Translations under genes and position numbers: made by a program
Part shown: positions 60,656 through 64,000 of the stretch, piece by piece
Layout: every line of letters starts with the position of its first letter
How positions within the stretch are numbered: position 1 is the stretch's first letter
Origin: UBA4732 sp002404095
Lineage (GTDB): Bacteria; Planctomycetota; Planctomycetia; Gemmatales; Gemmataceae
DNA length: 64,000 nucleotides
Assembly (NCBI GenBank): GCA_036783645.1
Contig: DAIPWT010000019.1
Span: 1 to 64,000, forward strand
Reading direction: 5' to 3'
The notes under the pieces: model-generated
What the model was told of the DNA's origin: nothing
What the model saw: the letters and a program-made list of their open reading frames with translations, nothing else
The model's database searches: none

Positions 60656-61654
60656 ACAACTGAGTTTAATCTAGGGGAAGCAGTCGTCGGCCGCAAGCGT
60701 CTCGGCCTTGGCTTGGCGGCGCTGGGCCGGCCGGGTTACATCAACCTGGGCCACGCCGCCGACCTGCGTCACGACTACGACATGGCGGCGATGGAAGCGA
60801 GAGCGCACGCCGTCCTCGACGCGGCCTGGGCTGGCGGCGTGCGCTATTTCGACGCGGCTCGTTCTTATGGAGCGGCGGAGCAATTCCTCGCTTCCTGGCT
60901 GGCGTCGCGTCGGATCTCGCCGGAAGACGCCGTCGTCGCCTCGAAATGGGGCTACACCTACACGGCCGGCTGGAAGATCGAAGCCGAGAAACATGAGATC
61001 AAAGATCACTCATTGCCGGTATTAATGCGCCAGAGCACGGAAAGCCGGGATTTGCTCGGTACGCATCTGGACCTCTACCAGATTCATTCGGCCACATTGG
61101 AGAGCGGCGTATTGGATGATCGCGCGGTGCTAACCGAACTGGTGCGAATGCGCTCCACGACGGGCCTCAAGATTGGCCTCACGCTCAGCGGCCCGCGCCA
61201 GGCGGATACATTGCGGCGGGCGCAGAATGTGGAGATCGACGGCCAACGCGTTTTCGACTGTGTACAAGCGACATGGAACCTGTTGGAAACGTCGGCCGGC
61301 CCGGCGTTGCAGACGGCCCACGACGCGGGCATGGGCATGATCGTCAAGGAGGCTTTGGCGAATGGCCGATTGACTGCGCGCAATCAAAACGCGGCATTTG
61401 CGGAAAAACGCCGACTGTTAGAGGCGGAGGCGAACCGGCTGGCAACAACGCCGGACGCGCTGGCTCTCGCGGCGGTGCTGGCGCAGTCGTGGGCGGACGT
61501 GGTGTTGAGCGGGGCCGCGACGGTGGAACAGTTGCAATCGAACCTTGGAGCGATGGCGGTGGTATGGGATGAGGAAGCCGGGCGAAGGCTAAACGCCTTG
61601 AGCGAAGAGCCGTCGCAGTATTGGGGTACACGCGGTGCGCTGGCGTGGAATTAG
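60644..61654 (+). CDS. Aldo/keto reductase
   Basis: The protein has 336 residues from a GTG at 60644 with GGGAG eight bases before it; upstream in-frame codons lie inside queF on the other strand. The family elements are GLGLAALGRPGYINLG (strand 1), VRYFDAARSYGAAEQFL with the catalytic aspartate and tyrosine, VASKWGYTY with the lysine, DLYQIHSATLESG with the histidine, and WNLLETSAGPALQTAHDAGM. It uses NADPH to reduce carbonyl groups; the substrate is unknown. The start overlaps queF by 12 bases, so the two genes share a promoter region. Confidence 0.88.
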   Translation: MFHQTTEFNLGEAVVGRKRLGLGLAALGRPGYINLGHAADLRHDYDMAAMEARAHAVLDAAWAGGVRYFDAARSYGAAEQFLASWLASRRISPEDAVVASKWGYTYTAGWKIEAEKHEIKDHSLPVLMRQSTESRDLLGTHLDLYQIHSATLESGVLDDRAVLTELVRMRSTTGLKIGLTLSGPRQADTLRRAQNVEIDGQRVFDCVQATWNLLETSAGPALQTAHDAGMGMIVKEALANGRLTARNQNAAFAEKRRLLEAEANRLATTPDALALAAVLAQSWADVVLSGAATVEQLQSNLGAMAVVWDEEAGRRLNALSEEPSQYWGTRGALAWN

Positions 61655-61709
61655 TGGCGAAGTAACCTTTCAGGCGAGCCGGGGGTGGAGAGCCACCCGG
61701 AGGCCGGCG

Positions 61710-63059
61710 TTAAGGAACTGGCGGCCGCCTCTTTTTCCCTAGGCTATAGCCCCAGATCGCGGCGCAAACGACTGCGATCAGGCCGAAGCTGATAAGCATG
61801 AGATAAATCCGTATCTGACCCGCTTCCGTGGGGGTCGGCGGCGATCTGTGATGGCCGTCCTCCGGAATGACCACCGTGTTGCCGTTAGAGACAAGCCGGT
61901 AGCCGGCGCCGTCCACCTCCCAGCGTCCTTCGACCCGCTTGGATGCGGCCACGTCGTCCATGACCTTCCAGGCCTGGACGCCGCGAAGGCTTAGACTGCC
62001 GAAAGCGGGGCTACGGTTCTGGATGTCGTCGGCGCGGGTGAGGTCCACTTTCGTGACCTTATGAAGCTCGCGTAGGAGGTCATCGACGGACGGCGCCATT
62101 AGGTCGATGGAGAGGGCCGCTCGCAGCCGTGGGTCCGTGTGGACGGGCGAGTCGGCCGGCGGCGCCAGTGGCGTGATTTGCGGGCCGGACGGCGTGGCGG
62201 GTGGGTGCGCGTCCCGATCCGCTCGTTCCACCTCTCGCCTTTTCACCTCAGTCAGGATCGAGTCGCGGTCGCTTTGGGGAACACCATACTCCTTGAGGCT
62301 TTTTGCTAGTTCATCGGTCTCAAATGGTGGTTTCGAGTAAGTTTCGATAAAGTTTCGTTTCGCGTCAGCGGCGAAGCGTTTCTCAAAAGCCGCGAGATCG
62401 TGTTTCTTCCGGTAAGCGTTCCCATTCCGCGTGTTCTTTTCGATGGCCTCCTCGAACCGTTTCCGAAGGACGGGATCCTTGACGGCCTCTGGGCCTACTC
62501 CGTTGGGCAACCCTGTTTCCACAGGAGGGGATACGTTTATATTAAGGGGTCCGGATGGCTCAGGTAGGGCGGCGAGTTGTTCGTGGATCGATTTCCAGAC
62601 GGTAAACCACCGTTCCGTTCGCGTCCGTCGTTCCGTAACCCATGCCTCGCCTCTCAACTGGCCTCGTGAATAATCGGGGTCGCCTTGGAGTAAGAGGCAG
62701 AGTCCGCCCAGGATTTGCGGCGGCTTCTCGCCTGGGGAATCGATCACGGAAACGGCAAGGCCGCGCATCTCTTCGTAACCTTCGGGCGTCGGCGCCGTGG
62801 AGTTCAGCGCCACGCAGAGATCGAGGATGACCGGATAATAATCCGCGTTTTTAGCGGGAAGCCATTCGGTTTTCGCTTCCGCGGCGAGCTTGCGTAGGCC
62901 GTCCACGTCCTTCGCGGCTTGAAGAGCGTCGATTTGTTTTCGTAACGCCCGGACTTGCGCTTGTTGAGGTGCGGCCGTATCTCCATCTTTCCCCGAAGAC
63001 AACGGTGGAAAAAGAATTGCGCACGACACGCAGAGCAGCACAAAGGCGACGCTCTTCAT
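61710..63059 (-). CDS. STN-like domain protein with C-terminal membrane anchor, right copy
   Basis: The protein has 449 residues from the ATG at 63059, with GGAGGA six bases upstream. A signal peptide (MKSVAFVLLCVSCAILFPPL) is followed by a helical region (RKQIDALQAAKDVDGLRKLA). Near 335-405 an STN-like domain reads DDLLRELHKVTKVDLTRADD, then GVQAWKVMDDVAASKRVEGR. A proline-rich linker leads to one helix (YLMLISFGLIAVVCAAIWGY) and a basic tail. The order of these last parts mirrors the protein at 17018-17683. It lies 50 bases after the stop of the Ig-like secreted protein gene, so they probably share a transcript. Confidence 0.65.
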   Translation of the reverse strand: MKSVAFVLLCVSCAILFPPLSSGKDGDTAAPQQAQVRALRKQIDALQAAKDVDGLRKLAAEAKTEWLPAKNADYYPVILDLCVALNSTAPTPEGYEEMRGLAVSVIDSPGEKPPQILGGLCLLLQGDPDYSRGQLRGEAWVTERRTRTERWFTVWKSIHEQLAALPEPSGPLNINVSPPVETGLPNGVGPEAVKDPVLRKRFEEAIEKNTRNGNAYRKKHDLAAFEKRFAADAKRNFIETYSKPPFETDELAKSLKEYGVPQSDRDSILTEVKRREVERADRDAHPPATPSGPQITPLAPPADSPVHTDPRLRAALSIDLMAPSVDDLLRELHKVTKVDLTRADDIQNRSPAFGSLSLRGVQAWKVMDDVAASKRVEGRWEVDGAGYRLVSNGNTVVIPEDGHHRSPPTPTEAGQIRIYLMLISFGLIAVVCAAIWGYSLGKKRRPPVP

Positions 63060-63109
63060 GAAGAGTCCTCCAGCTGCAACCCCCTCGCGCCGTTCGGCGG
63101 CACGACGTC

Positions 63110-64000
63110 CTACGGGTTCGCAGTCCTCATCAGGCCGAGCATAAGGCCGCCGGTGACCGCCAGATTCAGCACAGCCATTGCTCCCGCGCCAGGGCACTGA
63201 TAAGTGGCAACGCCGCCAGCCCCGCCCGGCAGCGTTCCCCCGCCGCTCGTGATCCGCCATTGCAGCCCGCCGATATCCCCCTCGTAAATCCCCGGCGGCG
63301 TCGTCTGATAGGACAAATTGAGATACTCGAAGGGGCCGTATGCCGTGAGGTCTCGGCCGGCAAAGTTGTCTTGCGGCGTCAGAATCGGCAACAGGTCGAA
63401 TACGATCACGTTGGCCGTCGCGGAAGTGTTCCCGCATGTGGCGGTGACGGACTTATAGTCCGTGGATGAAGCGGACAGCTGGTTAAAAGCGACGCTGAAT
63501 GTGACGCCGGACCCCGACGCGCCGGAACTGCCGCTCCAAACCGGCTGACCCGCCGGGTAGGTTGAGCCGGTGGGCATCGAGACCGCTTTGAAAGTCACGG
63601 GCTGCCCGACCAGCACGTAGAGAGTACCGCTCACGTCGACGTAACCGCCGCCTTGGGCGTATTGCAACTTTTGCACACCGACCACTGTGATGGTGATCGG
63701 AGCGGTTGTTCCCGACGCGACGTAAATGCCGCCGTTGGAGTCCGTCCAAGTGGCGGTCGCAGTGGCCGACAGCATGTACACGCCGGGGGACGTGATGGCA
63801 GCGATTAATGTGGCCACGGGAGAAGACGTGTTGAGTTGGCTGATACTCACCCCCGATACCGTCGAGTTCAGCGCCCAACTCCACGTCGGATCGGATAGTG
63901 AGGAGTAAGGGTTAGGAGTGGGCGGCGTCGCCGTCGCATTGAGGGTTGCCGTGGCCGTCTGGCCGCTCGCCACAGGATTCGGGGTGAGCGCCGCGCATGT
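63110..64000 (-). CDS. Secreted Ig-like protein, right copy (cut by the window edge)
   Basis: The frame is open to the window end, giving at least 296 residues; an internal GTG at 63973 is probably not the true start because similarity to the left copy begins before it. The region TCAALTPNPVASGQ and ATATPPTPNPYSSL aligns with ATCGAPSPAWTGWGQ and ATATAPTPDTGSTL at 14845. Several Ig-like beta domains follow (SGVSISQLNTSSPVATLIAA, ITITVVGVQKLQYAQGGGYV). The C-terminus has a hydrophobic helix (AMAVLNLAVTGGLMLGLMRT). Probably exported; function unknown. Confidence 0.6.
   Translation of the reverse strand, partial: TCAALTPNPVASGQTATATLNATATPPTPNPYSSLSDPTWSWALNSTVSGVSISQLNTSSPVATLIAAITSPGVYMLSATATATWTDSNGGIYVASGTTAPITITVVGVQKLQYAQGGGYVDVSGTLYVLVGQPVTFKAVSMPTGSTYPAGQPVWSGSSGASGSGVTFSVAFNQLSASSTDYKSVTATCGNTSATANVIVFDLLPILTPQDNFAGRDLTAYGPFEYLNLSYQTTPPGIYEGDIGGLQWRITSGGGTLPGGAGGVATYQCPGAGAMAVLNLAVTGGLMLGLMRTANP

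Overview
The window looks like a piece of a planctomycete chromosome, probably from the Gemmata-like families. The clues are: a DUF1559 prepilin-like protein next to a small lipoprotein; very long Ser/Thr kinases carrying extra sensor domains; a formylglycine-type sulfatase; a tricorn-type protease; many secreted proteins of unknown function; MoxR plus DUF58; high GC; and many long intergenic palindromes. Lipopolysaccharide genes (lpxC, waaA, an Skp/OmpH chaperone, a GnnA-like dehydrogenase) show a Gram-negative envelope with lipid A. No rRNA, tRNA, CRISPR array or replication origin was seen.

Layout. 0-2.1 kb: a DMP19-family protein and an aldehyde dehydrogenase. 2.2-7.9 kb: an accessory island of small genes. 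It holds three VapC/PIN modules (one frameshifted, one truncated, one intact), a RES/Xre toxin-antitoxin pair, a broken HNH cassette, a ParB-like two-gene unit and several small unknown genes. Two of these cassettes lie between direct repeats made of the 3' end of the preceding gene plus an imperfect hairpin ending in a CGACTCCCGACCC-like core. 8-14.8 kb: two very different Ser/Thr kinases (kinase-coiled coil-FGE/sulfatase-modifying domain, and kinase-TM-FN3-lectin), a solitary Phd-type antitoxin and a DUF2442 protein. 14.8-19.6 kb: secreted and membrane proteins and a GT39-like glycosyltransferase. 19.6-26.6 kb: waaA, secA and a transglutaminase-like protein. 26.6-30.3 kb: mobile DNA, namely a serine-recombinase remnant, a large RecB/RNase H/IS66 transposase fusion with an in-frame amber codon, and a second broken HNH cassette. 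30.4-37.6 kb: outer-membrane biogenesis genes, MoxR-DUF58 and a sulfatase. 37.7-39.8 kb: a decayed transposase and a MITE-like element. 39.8-56.8 kb: secreted enzymes, an epimerase, two more GT39-like enzymes, pseudopilin, lipoprotein, pyrD, a secretin-like protein and a GH5 glycosidase. 56.8-64 kb: tricorn protease, queF, an aldo/keto reductase, and a second copy of the Ig-like secreted protein plus STN-domain membrane protein pair that also occurs at 14.8-17.7 kb.

The core genes point to envelope construction (lipid A, Kdo transfer, protein export, outer-membrane chaperone), secreted polymer degradation (sulfatase, GH5, tricorn) and signalling. The most unusual parts are the direct-repeat-bracketed cassette island at 2.2-7.6 kb, the RecB-RNase H-IS66 fusion, and the duplicated Ig-like/STN pair at the two ends of the window. 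All positions were worked out by reading the sequence; no database search was run.
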